The notes below the pieces were generated by a model. That model saw only the letters and a program-made list of their open reading frames with translations, was not told the DNA's origin and made no database searches. A program made the translations under genes and the position numbers. A DNA stretch of 64,000 nt from Microbacterium sp. C7(2022) (GTDB lineage: Bacteria; Actinomycetota; Actinomycetes; Actinomycetales; Microbacteriaceae), in the NCBI RefSeq assembly GCF_028823665.1, contig NZ_JAPEHV010000005.1:62001-126000 (forward strand), written 5' to 3'. Of the stretch, positions 25,075 to 32,951 are shown in pieces (within the stretch, counting starts at the first letter, position 1; each line of letters opens with the position of its first letter).

Positions 25075-27024
25075 CTATGGGCCCGCCGTGAGAGTGATGG
25101 TCGTTGACGGGTTGACGAACTCACCCGCTGCTGGATTCATGCCGCGCACGCGGTACACGTCCCAAGCTTTGAAACCCAGCAGCAACTCGGAGTCATCGAT
25201 TGTCGGGTCGACCGAGAATCCTTGACTCTCGAGTTCATTCACCGCATCGCGGATTGTCCATCCGTTCACGTCAGGAACTTCGACCGGTCGCGGGCCTTGC
25301 GAAACCGTGAGCGACGTTTCATCGCCGGGGCGCCACCAGCCGCCATCTTCACGATCGCTCATGCTGATGACTGCGCCATCCGCGACGCTGTCCGAGTATT
25401 CCTCGGCTTGATTCGTTACCGAGATGTCGTAGTCAGCGAGCGTGCCCACAGCCTGATCGGCCGGCATGCCCACCACCGACGGGAGCGTCCCCAGCGAAAC
25501 CCACAGGGTCGCGGTATCGCCTTGGTGGGCCGAGCACCCTTCTCCGCATTTGATGTCGTCCGATCCGTCACTCGGGTGGATCAGCACACCCACCACGGTG
25601 TCGGGAGCGGCATCCGTATAGAAATCGCTTTGATCGGTGACCGCGATCTCTTCGGATGCCAGAACGATCGTGGCTTCGTCCTTCGGTGTCCCGATGAAGG
25701 CGTCGAACGATGCTTCTGCCGGTCCGAGTGAGACGTATACATCGACGGACGAGTCCTGGTCGACGCGCGTGCCCGGGGCGGGGTCGGTGCGAATGACCAC
25801 GCCGGCCTCGACGTCGAGACTGTTCTCGTCCTTTTGCACCGCGGTCAGAGTGTCTTGCGCCAGCCGTGCTTTGGCATCGGCGAACGACAGGTCGTGCACA
25901 TCGGCAACCTGAACCATCGAGCCCGGGCCGGTGCCGAAGAACCAGCCAGCCCCCGCGGCCAGGCCAGCGAGCAGGAGCACAAGGATCACCAGCCACGCCC
26001 CTTTGCGTCGCCGGCGTCGCGCGGCGTTCCGCAGGCGCGACGCGTTGTCGCTGGTGTCGACCGTGGCGGTGGGGAGGGTGTGATCTTCGGGCAGCACCGC
26101 GGTGAGGTCGCCCGATGCGATGCCGTCGTCGCTCGTGGCGTAGGTCACCGCAGCGGCGCGAGCGACCACGGGGGAGATGCCGAGCTCACGCTCGATCTCG
26201 CGCAGTCGGTCGAGCATTTCCGCGGCATCGGCCGGTCGGTCGTCGGGGTTGCGCTCGGTTGCCCAGAGAACGAGCTCGTCGAGCTGTTCCGGCACACCCG
26301 GGTTCTTCACGCTCGGCCGGGGAACCGAGTCGGTCGCGTGTTGGAAAGCGATCTGCATCGGCTGTTCGCCCTTGTACGGCTGCTCGCCCGTGAGCATCTC
26401 GAAGAGCATGATGCCGAGCGCATAGATGTCGCTGCGGGCATCTGCCGATCCGCGTGTCACAAGTTCTGGGGCGAGATAGGCAATCGTGCCCAGCAGTTGC
26501 GCGCCGGTTGCGGTGTTCGCCGTCGTCGCGCGCGCGAGTCCGAAGTCGCCGATCTTGATGCGGCCGTCCTCGGCAAGCAGAACGTTCTCGGGCTTCACGT
26601 CGCGGTGAACAATACCGGCGCGGTGCGCGGCCGACAGTCCCGACAGAATCGCATCCATGATCGACACGGCCTGCGTCAGCGTCAGTCTCTTCTGTTCGCG
26701 CAGCAGTTCGCGCAGAGTGATGCCCGGAAGATACTCCATCACCAGGTAGGCCATCTCGCCGTCCTGGCCCTGGTCGAACACGTTGACAACGTGCGGGTCA
26801 GCCAGTCGTGCGGCGGCCCGAGCCTCTTGAATGAAGCGGCTCTGGAACACCGTGTCATCGCTCAAGTGCGAGTGCATGACCTTGAGGGCCACGCGCCGCT
26901 CCAGCCGCAGGTCGGTGGCGACGTACACCGTCGCCATCCCACCGCGAGCGATGCGCGCGCGCACCCGGTACCGACCGTCAACCAGACGGCCGATCAGCGG
27001 GTCCGTCTGCTGACTCGTGTTCAC
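25075..27024 (-). CDS. PASTA-domain Ser/Thr protein kinase (PknB/PknL-type)
   Basis: 649 aa, GTG at 27024. The cytoplasmic kinase domain (about 17-280) is complete: glycine loop IARGGMATVYVA, VAL(K)VM Lys, HRDVKPENVLL catalytic loop, DFGLA, and APE as LAPELVTRGSADARSDIYALG. A juxtamembrane stretch ends in RRRRKGAW and one membrane helix (about 343-365). Outside are four PASTA-like repeats, the expected sensors of peptidoglycan fragments or lipid II; the second carries an extra segment with two Cys (CGEGC). Position next to aroG and near an Rv2175c-type gene matches PknL, although PknL itself lacks PASTA repeats, so in build it is more PknB-like. Likely targets by family are GarA and division proteins. 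Confidence 0.95.
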   Translation of the reverse strand: MNTSQQTDPLIGRLVDGRYRVRARIARGGMATVYVATDLRLERRVALKVMHSHLSDDTVFQSRFIQEARAAARLADPHVVNVFDQGQDGEMAYLVMEYLPGITLRELLREQKRLTLTQAVSIMDAILSGLSAAHRAGIVHRDVKPENVLLAEDGRIKIGDFGLARATTANTATGAQLLGTIAYLAPELVTRGSADARSDIYALGIMLFEMLTGEQPYKGEQPMQIAFQHATDSVPRPSVKNPGVPEQLDELVLWATERNPDDRPADAAEMLDRLREIERELGISPVVARAAAVTYATSDDGIASGDLTAVLPEDHTLPTATVDTSDNASRLRNAARRRRRKGAWLVILVLLLAGLAAGAGWFFGTGPGSMVQVADVHDLSFADAKARLAQDTLTAVQKDENSLDVEAGVVIRTDPAPGTRVDQDSSVDVYVSLGPAEASFDAFIGTPKDEATIVLASEEIAVTDQSDFYTDAAPDTVVGVLIHPSDGSDDIKCGEGCSAHQGDTATLWVSLGTLPSVVGMPADQAVGTLADYDISVTNQAEEYSDSVADGAVISMSDREDGGWWRPGDETSLTVSQGPRPVEVPDVNGWTIRDAVNELESQGFSVDPTIDDSELLLGFKAWDVYRVRGMNPAAGEFVNPSTTITLTAGP

Positions 27025-27030
27025 CCTGAG

Positions 27031-27036
27031 AGTCTA
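27031..27036 (-). promoter_or_regulatory. -10 box TAGACT, leaderless kinase gene
   Basis: On the minus strand TAGACT, 6-nt spacer (ctcagg), then GTG 27024. The same hexamer occurs before aroG, murG and dnaE. Confidence 0.55.
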
Positions 27037-27153
27037 CGGACGCGGGGCTGTGACTCCGCGGAGCGGCTCACCGCACGAGCGCGATTCCGTGCGGTTGCGC
27101 ACGCGATTGCGAGTCACCGAGTGCGGCGATCGTGTCAGGTGCAGCCCTCGACG

Positions 27154-28677
27154 TCAGCCGAGCGCGGCCAACCACTCATACGAGGCTTTCTCCCACTGTG
27201 CGTAGCGGTCGGGGTATGCCGAGATCTGTACGGCTTGCGCTGCCTGGGTGTACGACATCTTCTCCCAGCCAGGGATGTCGAGGAGGCCGCGCGTGGCATA
27301 CCCGTTGGGATCGCTGGGGCCGCCGTAGAAGGTCTTGATCGAGCGCACGCGATCGCGAACCTGGTCTGCCGTGCCCCAACCGGTGCTCGGACGCTGTTGG
27401 AACAGGCCGAGGGAGTCGCGGTCGCCCCAGTCGAGGTTGCGAATCCAGGATTCCTGCATGGCGGTGCCCAGCGCGATGGCGATGCCGCGCTCGGGCACAC
27501 CGAGCTCACGCCCGACCTGAATGATCAGGCGCGCGTTCTCGCGTTGCTCGGCGTCCAGCGTGATCGTCGGTGAGGACGACGTGTTCGATGCGGGGACGGA
27601 TGCCGTAACCCCTGTCCCCGGGATGGTGATCTTCTGCCCGGGGTAGATGATCGACGATGATTTGAGCCCGTTCGCGCTCAGCAAGGCGCTCGTGCTCACC
27701 CCGTGACGCGACGCGATCGCGCTGATCGTGTCGCCCGCCTTGATCGTGTAGGAGCCGGACGTTGAGGTCGACGGCTTCGAGGTCGACGGCTTCGAGGTCG
27801 ACGTGCTCGCGGAACTGGATGACGAAGCCTTCGCCCCGGGGATGGTGATCTTCTGCCCGGGGTAGATGGTGGTCGATGCCTTGAGGCCGTTCGCGCTCAG
27901 CACGGCGCTGGTGCTGACCTTGTGTCGGGAAGCGATGGCGCTGATCGTGTCGCCGCGCTTGATGGTGTAGGTCCCGCCGGACGAGCTCGACGACGAAGTG
28001 GACGGCTTTGTGGTCGTCTTCGAGGCCGACGTGCTCGACGAGCTGGATGTCGTGCTCTTCGCGCCGGGAATCGTGATCTTCTGCCCGGGGTAGATGATCG
28101 ACGACGATTTCAGACCGTTCGCGCTCAGCACCGCGCTGGTGCTGACCTTGTGACGTGCGGCGATGGCGCTGATTGTGTCGCCGCGCTTAATCGTGTAGCT
28201 CGTCGCACTCGTCTTGGGTGTACTTGTGGTGGTCTTCGCCGGAGTGGAGCTGCTGCCGCCAGATGTCAGAGTGAGCACCTGCCCGGGGTAGATGACCGAC
28301 TTCCACGACAGATTGTTGAGCGCGAGCACGTCGGCGGTCCGCAGTCCGTGTCGACCGGCGATCGCGCTGACGGTGTCCCCCCGCTTCACCGTGTAGGTCT
28401 TCGGGGTTGACGCAGTGGAGACAACGCCCAACGCCGTGGTCTGCGGTGCCGACGCGGCAACCTGCGCGGCGGCGGTCGTCGTGACGGCCGGAATGGCCGT
28501 CACGGGCATCGCGCGCAACGCGCGATCCTCGCTCAGTCGCTGCGTGTTCACCCGGTCATCGGCATGCGCAGGACTGCTGCTCAGCGCGAGCGCGATCGCG
28601 CCGACGACTGCGGCTGGCACCCCCACGGTCATGGTCTTCGTTGTGCCCCCACGGTGGGTGCGGTGATCGAGTCGCAA
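27154..28677 (-). CDS. Secreted four-LysM protein with lysozyme-like C-terminal domain
   Basis: 507 aa from TTG 28677, chosen because gagggggg lies about 7 nt upstream; the frame is open 13 codons further to a GTG at 28716. A signal peptide (VGVPAAVVGAIALALSSSPAHA) leads to a short linker and four LysM repeats (each TYTVKRGDTVSAIA... to YPGQ(K/V)ITIPG), separated by Ser/Thr/Lys-rich linkers. The last 130 residues (RLIIQVGRELGVPERGIAIALGTAMQESWIRN, DSLGLFQQRPSTGWG) resemble the lysozyme/transglycosylase-like domains of actinobacterial cell-wall proteins, with Glu in MQES as candidate catalytic residue. It should bind and perhaps cut peptidoglycan. It sits between the PASTA kinase and the Rv2175c-like gene. 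Confidence 0.88.
   Translation of the reverse strand: MRLDHRTHRGGTTKTMTVGVPAAVVGAIALALSSSPAHADDRVNTQRLSEDRALRAMPVTAIPAVTTTAAAQVAASAPQTTALGVVSTASTPKTYTVKRGDTVSAIAGRHGLRTADVLALNNLSWKSVIYPGQVLTLTSGGSSSTPAKTTTSTPKTSATSYTIKRGDTISAIAARHKVSTSAVLSANGLKSSSIIYPGQKITIPGAKSTTSSSSSTSASKTTTKPSTSSSSSSGGTYTIKRGDTISAIASRHKVSTSAVLSANGLKASTTIYPGQKITIPGAKASSSSSASTSTSKPSTSKPSTSTSGSYTIKAGDTISAIASRHGVSTSALLSANGLKSSSIIYPGQKITIPGTGVTASVPASNTSSSPTITLDAEQRENARLIIQVGRELGVPERGIAIALGTAMQESWIRNLDWGDRDSLGLFQQRPSTGWGTADQVRDRVRSIKTFYGGPSDPNGYATRGLLDIPGWEKMSYTQAAQAVQISAYPDRYAQWEKASYEWLAALG
27766..27810 (-). repeat. 15-bp tandem repeat in LysM linker
   Basis: ggtcgacggcttcga occurs at 27766-27780 and 27781-27795, with a degenerate third copy to 27810. 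It encodes Lys-Pro-Ser-Thr-Ser repeats between LysM domains. Confidence 0.75.
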
Positions 28678-28787
28678 GAGACTTCCCCCCTCTAAGGACT
28701 CCAAAGACCGTGTCACGGATGTGAATTGGTGTCAACTGGTGCTAGGCATGTTGCTTTTGTGACTGATGTGACCTCGCCAGATAGTGC

Positions 28788-28793
28788 GATAGT
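28788..28793 (+). promoter_or_regulatory. -10-like GATAGT, leaderless Rv2175c-like gene
   Basis: GATAGT, 6-nt spacer (ggagag), then GTG 28800. A second GATAGT at 28780-28785 lies 17 nt after TTGTGA (28757-28762), so two registers are possible. Confidence 0.4.
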
Positions 28794-28799
28794 GGAGAG

Positions 28800-29150
28800 G
28801 TGACTGCTGATGCATCTTCGCGTGTCGAAACGGAATGGCTGACCCTGCCGGAACTGGTGGAACTCACCGGCGAATCGCTGGGGCGGGTCAAGCGCCTGAT
28901 CGACGAGTCCTATCTGATCGGCACGCGTCGTGACGGCGTGTTCGTCGTGCCGTCGGTGTTCTTGATCGACGGCTCACCGATTGCGTCGTTGCACGGCACG
29001 ATCATCGTGCTGCACGACGCGGGCTTCTCCGACGATGAGGCGATCGACTGGCTGCTTGACCCCGACGATCAGATCGGCGTCGCGCCGATTCACGCTCTGG
29101 CCGCGGGGCGCAAGAGCGAAGTGCGCCGCGTGGCGCGCACGCTCGCGTGA
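28800..29150 (+). CDS. Rv2175c-type winged-helix DNA-binding protein
   Basis: 116 aa, GTG 28800. A small helix-turn-helix protein: EWLTLPELVELTGESLGRVKRLIDESYLIGTRRDGVFVVPSVFL forms the DNA-binding half, and the second half (LHGTIIVLHDAGFSDDEAIDWLLDPDDQIGVAPIHALAAGRKSEVRRVARTLA) matches the Rv2175c family C-terminus. In mycobacteria Rv2175c is phosphorylated by PknL on an N-terminal Thr, which lowers DNA binding. The N-terminus here has Thr and Ser residues before the HTH that could serve. Target genes are unknown. It is divergent from the LysM gene (83 bp between starts) and convergent with the prenyl synthase gene 7 bp away. No room exists for a normal Shine-Dalgarno, consistent with a leaderless mRNA. 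Confidence 0.88.
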   Translation: MTADASSRVETEWLTLPELVELTGESLGRVKRLIDESYLIGTRRDGVFVVPSVFLIDGSPIASLHGTIIVLHDAGFSDDEAIDWLLDPDDQIGVAPIHALAAGRKSEVRRVARTLA

Positions 29151-29157
29151 TCGCTCC

Positions 29158-30246
29158 TTAAGTCGAACGCACCGCGGCAGCGTGCGCGAGCGCGCGGAGT
29201 TCAGCCAGCGCGGCCTGCCCGACACGGGCATCCTTCAACGCGCGCTCGGCTTCTTCGACGTAAGCGGTGATGAGCGACTCGACCCGATCAAGAGCGCCAC
29301 TGTCGATGATCTGCGCCTGGAGCTCGACGATGCGCGCTTCCGAGAGTGTGGCATCGCCGAGCATCGTGTCGAACACGGCTTTGTCGCTATCCGAGAGATT
29401 CTCGCGTGTGTACGCGATGAGCACGGTGCGCTTGCCCTCGCGGAGATCGTCGCCCGAGGGCTTGCCAGTCGCCTTCTCGTCGCCGAACACTCCCAGCACG
29501 TCGTCGCGCAACTGAAATGCCATGCCCAGCGGGTGGCCGAACGCGCGCAACACGTCGAGCTGCTCCGCGTCGCCGCCGGCGAGAGCTGCGCCGATGACTA
29601 GCGGTTGCTGGATGCTGTATCGCGCGGACTTCAGTGATGCCACGCGCAGCGCGCGCTCGGCATGGGTGTCATCGGCGGACTGTCGGTAGACCGACTCTTC
29701 GGCGATGTCGAGGAACTGGCCGATCGTCACCTCGCGGCGCATGAGGGCGTACTCGGCGCGCGTTGTGCGGGCGGCGGCATCCGGGGTCGTAATCAGTGCT
29801 TCTTCGAAGAGGTCATCGCTCCAGGCGACGAGCAGGTCACCCAGCAGGATGGCGCTCGACCGACCGAACGCATCGGCGTCCCCCGACCATGCGCTCTCGC
29901 GGTGCTGAGCCTCGAGCGCGCGGTGGGCGGCGGGCCTGCCGCGGCGTGTGTCGGAGTTGTCGATCAGGTCGTCGTGAACGAGCGCGGCAGCATGGAAGAT
30001 CTCGAGGGATGCCGCCACCGCCGCGACGGGATCATCGGCGGCCAGCGCTTCGTCGCCGCGCACCGCATGCCAGCCGGCAACGGCGAAGCGCCCGCGCAGG
30101 CGCTTTCCGCCCGAGACCGCTCGCGCTCCAGCGGCAACGAGAAGGCTCGCTTCTTCGCCGAAACCGGCGATCTGAGCGTGCTGAGCGGACAAGAAGCTTT
30201 CCAGTCGCTGGGAAATCGCTTCAATCGGGGCAGGTGAGCCGTTCAC
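29158..30246 (-). CDS. idsA: Polyprenyl diphosphate synthase (IdsA-type)
   Basis: 362 aa, GTG at 30246. A trans-type isoprenyl diphosphate synthase that extends allylic diphosphates with isopentenyl diphosphate. The first Asp-rich motif is in AALVHDDLIDNSDTRRGRP and the second in AFQLRDDVLGVFGDEKATGKPSGDDLREGKRT; both are intact. The GGKRLRGRF block is N-terminal. The position after an Rv2175c-type gene matches idsA2/Rv2173. Product length (GGPP or longer) depends on residues before the first motif and is not certain; menaquinone, carotenoid or undecaprenyl precursors are all plausible uses. A TAGGCT -10 lies 6 nt before the GTG. It is divergent from the DUF3040 gene. Confidence 0.93.
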   Translation of the reverse strand: MNGSPAPIEAISQRLESFLSAQHAQIAGFGEEASLLVAAGARAVSGGKRLRGRFAVAGWHAVRGDEALAADDPVAAVAASLEIFHAAALVHDDLIDNSDTRRGRPAAHRALEAQHRESAWSGDADAFGRSSAILLGDLLVAWSDDLFEEALITTPDAAARTTRAEYALMRREVTIGQFLDIAEESVYRQSADDTHAERALRVASLKSARYSIQQPLVIGAALAGGDAEQLDVLRAFGHPLGMAFQLRDDVLGVFGDEKATGKPSGDDLREGKRTVLIAYTRENLSDSDKAVFDTMLGDATLSEARIVELQAQIIDSGALDRVESLITAYVEEAERALKDARVGQAALAELRALAHAAAVRST

Positions 30247-30252
30247 AGGCCT

Positions 30253-30258
30253 AGCCTA
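30253..30258 (-). promoter_or_regulatory. -10 box TAGGCT, leaderless idsA
   Basis: On the minus strand TAGGCT, 6-nt spacer (aggcct), then GTG 30246. Confidence 0.5.
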
Positions 30259-30275
30259 GTGATCGACCCGACGCG

Positions 30276-30281
30276 TAGAAT
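30276..30281 (+). promoter_or_regulatory. -10 box TAGAAT of DUF3040 gene
   Basis: TAGAAT 30 nt before ATG 30311, with agaggggg (30299-30306) as Shine-Dalgarno. Confidence 0.4.
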
Positions 30282-30310
30282 CGACGCACCAAGCCAACAG
30301 AGGGGGACGC

Positions 30311-30685
30311 ATGCCACTCTCCGAACAGGAGCAGCGTCTGCTTGATGAGATGGAACGCCATCTCATGCGCAACGACGCAGACGTCGTCAGCGCGCCGCAG
30401 GACGGCCGCACGCTCAGCTATCGAAATGTCGTGTACGGCACGATCCTGGTCCTGCTGGGACTCGGCGGACTCATCGTCGGCGTCTCGATTCCACTCGTCG
30501 TCGTCGGCGTCATCGGATTCGTCGTCATGCTCGGCGGCGTGATCCTCGCCGTCACCCCCACCAAAGGCTCGGGAACGATTCGCCCCGAGGATGCGGCGCC
30601 CAAGCAGCCGCGGGCTGCGGCGCCTTCGGCATCCTTCATGGACCGCATGAACGATCGATGGGACAAGCGGCAAGAAGACCGCTGA
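30311..30685 (+). CDS. DUF3040 membrane protein
   Basis: 124 aa, ATG 30311 after agaggggg. The N-terminal [18 protein letters not shown] is the DUF3040 signature. Two adjacent membrane helices follow ([21 protein letters not shown] and [20 protein letters not shown]), then a Pro/Ala/Ser linker and a basic tail ([15 protein letters not shown]). A DUF3040 protein (Rv2169c) sits in the same place just upstream of mraZ in mycobacteria. Function is not established. Proximity to the dcw cluster hints at an envelope role, which is inference only. Transcription should stop at the strong hairpin at 30713-30742. Confidence 0.9.
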   Translation: MPLSEQEQRLLDEMERHLMRNDADVVSAPQDGRTLSYRNVVYGTILVLLGLGGLIVGVSIPLVVVGVIGFVVMLGGVILAVTPTKGSGTIRPEDAAPKQPRAAAPSASFMDRMNDRWDKRQEDR

Positions 30686-30712
30686 CCCCTCGGGCGTTCG
30701 CCCCTCTCTTTC

Positions 30713-30744
30713 AAAAGCACCGACCTTCGGGTCGGTGCTTTTTT
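30713..30744 (+). terminator. Rho-independent terminator before mraZ
   Basis: A 13-bp perfect stem (aaaagcaccgacc / ggtcggtgctttt) with a ttcg tetraloop and a T-run. It isolates the dcw operon from the DUF3040 gene. Confidence 0.93.
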
Positions 30745-30800
30745 GTGTTTTCGGCGTGGTTTGGGGCATCGGGGAGGCGCGAACCAGAATTAACCCACGA

Positions 30801-30830
30801 AGTGGAGGAAAGTGGAGTAAAGTGGCGAAC
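30801..30830 (+). promoter_or_regulatory. MraZ operator: three 10-bp direct repeats
   Basis: AGTGGAGGAA, AGTGGAGTAA and AGTGGCGAAC follow one another exactly every 10 bp, 37 bp before the mraZ start. MraZ family proteins bind tandem repeats of this kind on one DNA face and autoregulate the dcw operon. Confidence 0.8.
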
Positions 30831-30866
30831 ACCCGGGGGGGCCGGTGGAAGGGGGTGGTGTATCCG

Positions 30867-31298
30867 ATGCTTTTGGGCACGCATACTCCCAAGCTCGACG
30901 ACAAGGGTCGAGTCATCCTCCCGGCGAAGTTTCGTGACGATCTCGGGGGTGGTGTTGTGGTCACGCGTGGCCAAGATCGCTGCCTCTACGTCTTCAGCAC
31001 CCAAGAATTCGAGCGCGTCCACGAGCGCATTCGCGAAGCCCCCCTCGCGAACAAACAAGCCCGTGACTTTCTCCGCATGTTTCTCTCGGGGGCCAGTGCC
31101 GAAAAGCCCGACAGTCAGAACCGCATCACCATTCCGCCCGCGCTGCGGTCGTACGCCGGTCTCGAGCGCGAGCTCGTCGTCACCGGCGTGGGCGCCCACG
31201 CCGAAATCTGGAACGCCGACGCCTGGAACGCGTACGCCGAAAGCAACGAAGACAGCTACGCCGAACTGGAACAGGAGGTGATCCCGGGCCTGTTCTAA
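30867..31298 (+). CDS. mraZ: Transcriptional regulator MraZ
   Basis: 143 aa from ATG 30867 ([15 protein letters not shown]), 11 nt after ggaaggggg; a GTG at 30858 is an alternative start. Two SpoVT/AbrB-like halves are present: [20 protein letters not shown] near the N-terminus and [35 protein letters not shown] in the second half. Both contain the DxxGRxxxP-type DNA-binding signature, although the second reads DSQNRITIP. It forms a ring that binds the repeats at 30801-30830 and represses or tunes the division cluster. It heads the dcw operon in the usual order, with rsmH 102 bp downstream. The long open frame upstream of 30867 runs through the operator and terminator and is not coding. Confidence 0.95.
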   Translation: MLLGTHTPKLDDKGRVILPAKFRDDLGGGVVVTRGQDRCLYVFSTQEFERVHERIREAPLANKQARDFLRMFLSGASAEKPDSQNRITIPPALRSYAGLERELVVTGVGAHAEIWNADAWNAYAESNEDSYAELEQEVIPGLF

Positions 31299-31400
31299 AC
31301 CGACGGTTGCGACTCCCAGCCGCTCCCGCCCTGACGCACTTCCCCGGCGCCAGGTCAGAGCGGATGGGGATCAGAGCCCTCGGCCCCGGCCCCGCACATC

Positions 31401-32354
31401 ATGAGCCTCCGCGACATTCACACTCCGGTTCTGCTCGATCGCTGCGTCGAGCTTCTCGCCCCCGCTCTCACGCGGCCGGGTGCGGTGTTCGTCGATGCCA
31501 CGCTGGGCATGGGCGGTCACTCAGAGGCCTTCCTCGAGCGCTTCGACAACATTCGGCTGGTGGGTCTGGACCGCGACCACGACGCCCTTCGCATCGCGGG
31601 GGAGCGGCTGGCACGGTTCGGCGATCGCGTCACGCTGGTTCACACGGTGTACGACGGCATCGCGGATGCCCTCGTACAGGCGGGCGTGAAGCAGGCCGAT
31701 GGCATCCTGTTCGACCTCGGTGTGTCGTCCCTTCAGCTGGATGTCGCGGACCGAGGCTTCGCGTACTCGCAAGATGCGCCGCTGGATATGCGGATGGATC
31801 AGTCGGCCGGCACGACAGCGGCGGACATCGTCGCGAGCTACGGCGAAGGCGACCTCCGTCGCATCTTCGAGCGATACGGCGAGGAGAAGCTCGCGGGGCG
31901 GTACGCGCGGGCGATCATCGCGGCTCGTGCCGAGGCGCCCATCGAGCGTTCCGGCCAGCTGGTCGACATCCTTATTGCCGCGACCCCGTACGCCGCACAG
32001 CGCAGTGGGCACCCCGCCAAGCGGGTGTTCCAGGCTCTGCGCATCGAGGTGAACCGCGAACTTTCCGTCCTTGAGCGAGCGATCCCGGCAGCGTTGGCGA
32101 CGCTTCCCGTGCAGGGACGCATCGTTGTGTTGTCCTATCAGTCGCTCGAAGATCGCTTGGTGAAGCGCGAGTTCGCTCAGGCTTCGGCATCCACCGCACC
32201 GGCTGGTCTTCCCGTCGAGTTGCCCGAACACGCACCGAAGTTCCGGTTGCTGGTCAAGGGTGCAGAGCTCGCACCTGAAGATGAACGAGCAGTCAACCCG
32301 CGCGCCACACCCGTGCGGCTTCGCGCGGCAGAACGCCTGCGGAGCGACTCATGA
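31401..32354 (+). CDS. rsmH: 16S rRNA m4C1402 methyltransferase
   Basis: 317 aa, ATG 31401. It methylates N4 of C1402 in the ribosomal P site using S-adenosylmethionine. Signature blocks: [30 protein letters not shown] (SAM loop), [61 protein letters not shown] and [13 protein letters not shown] [13 protein letters not shown]. The length is typical. No Shine-Dalgarno is visible, so translation may depend on the mraZ transcript or a leader start. The stop overlaps the ftsL start by 4 bp (ATGA). Confidence 0.96.
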   Translation: MSLRDIHTPVLLDRCVELLAPALTRPGAVFVDATLGMGGHSEAFLERFDNIRLVGLDRDHDALRIAGERLARFGDRVTLVHTVYDGIADALVQAGVKQADGILFDLGVSSLQLDVADRGFAYSQDAPLDMRMDQSAGTTAADIVASYGEGDLRRIFERYGEEKLAGRYARAIIAARAEAPIERSGQLVDILIAATPYAAQRSGHPAKRVFQALRIEVNRELSVLERAIPAALATLPVQGRIVVLSYQSLEDRLVKREFAQASASTAPAGLPVELPEHAPKFRLLVKGAELAPEDERAVNPRATPVRLRAAERLRSDS

Positions 32355-32947
32355 CGATGACCAACGGAGCACTCGCCACGGCGCCCGCACGCGCGCCGCG
32401 GATTGATCCGGCCCCGGCACCTCGGCGCGGGCTGAGGGCAGTCGAGGCACCCGCACGCCGTCGCCGGCCGAAGCTTCTGTACGGCGTCGTCGCCGTGCTC
32501 TGCGCCTTCGTGATCGGCGGCGCGCAGATGGTCCTGTCGATCATGACCACGCAATCGACGTACGAGATCGAGCGTCTCTCGAGCGAACAGCGCGATCTGC
32601 AGTACGACCGGCAGATCCTTTACGACGAGGTCGCCGGTCTCGGCTCGCCGCAGTACCTCGCAGCGAATGCGGCGGCGCTCGGCATGGTGATCGAAGAGTC
32701 GCCCAGCTACCTGCGACTGAGCGACGGCGCCGTGCTGGGCGCGGAGGAATCCGCCGTGGGATCGTCCTCGATCGATGCCATCGGACGAGGAGTCGTGCCC
32801 AACGCCCTCGTCGAGGACACACCCTTGGTGACGTCTCCCGATGCGACCATCGCCGGCGAGCCCGCCTCGACCGAAGTCACCGGAACCGGAGTCGGCAACA
32901 CTCCGGTGCCGATCACCGACGGTTTACCGACTCCGAGCACACACTGA
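32351..32947 (+). CDS. ftsL: FtsL-like septum-forming protein
   Basis: 198 aa, ATG 32351 (ATGA overlap with rsmH). It is a bitopic membrane protein with a basic Pro/Arg-rich cytoplasmic tail of about 45 residues, one helix ([24 protein letters not shown]) and a predicted extracytoplasmic coiled coil ([29 protein letters not shown]). The remaining C-terminal 90 residues are a low-complexity Val/Thr/Ser/Pro extension beyond the usual FtsL length. FtsL bridges FtsQ/FtsB and the FtsW-FtsI synthase. Sequence conservation is weak, as always in this family, so assignment rests on topology plus its place between rsmH and ftsI. Confidence 0.85.
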   Translation: MTMTNGALATAPARAPRIDPAPAPRRGLRAVEAPARRRRPKLLYGVVAVLCAFVIGGAQMVLSIMTTQSTYEIERLSSEQRDLQYDRQILYDEVAGLGSPQYLAANAAALGMVIEESPSYLRLSDGAVLGAEESAVGSSSIDAIGRGVVPNALVEDTPLVTSPDATIAGEPASTEVTGTGVGNTPVPITDGLPTPSTH

Positions 32948-32951
32948 GCAC

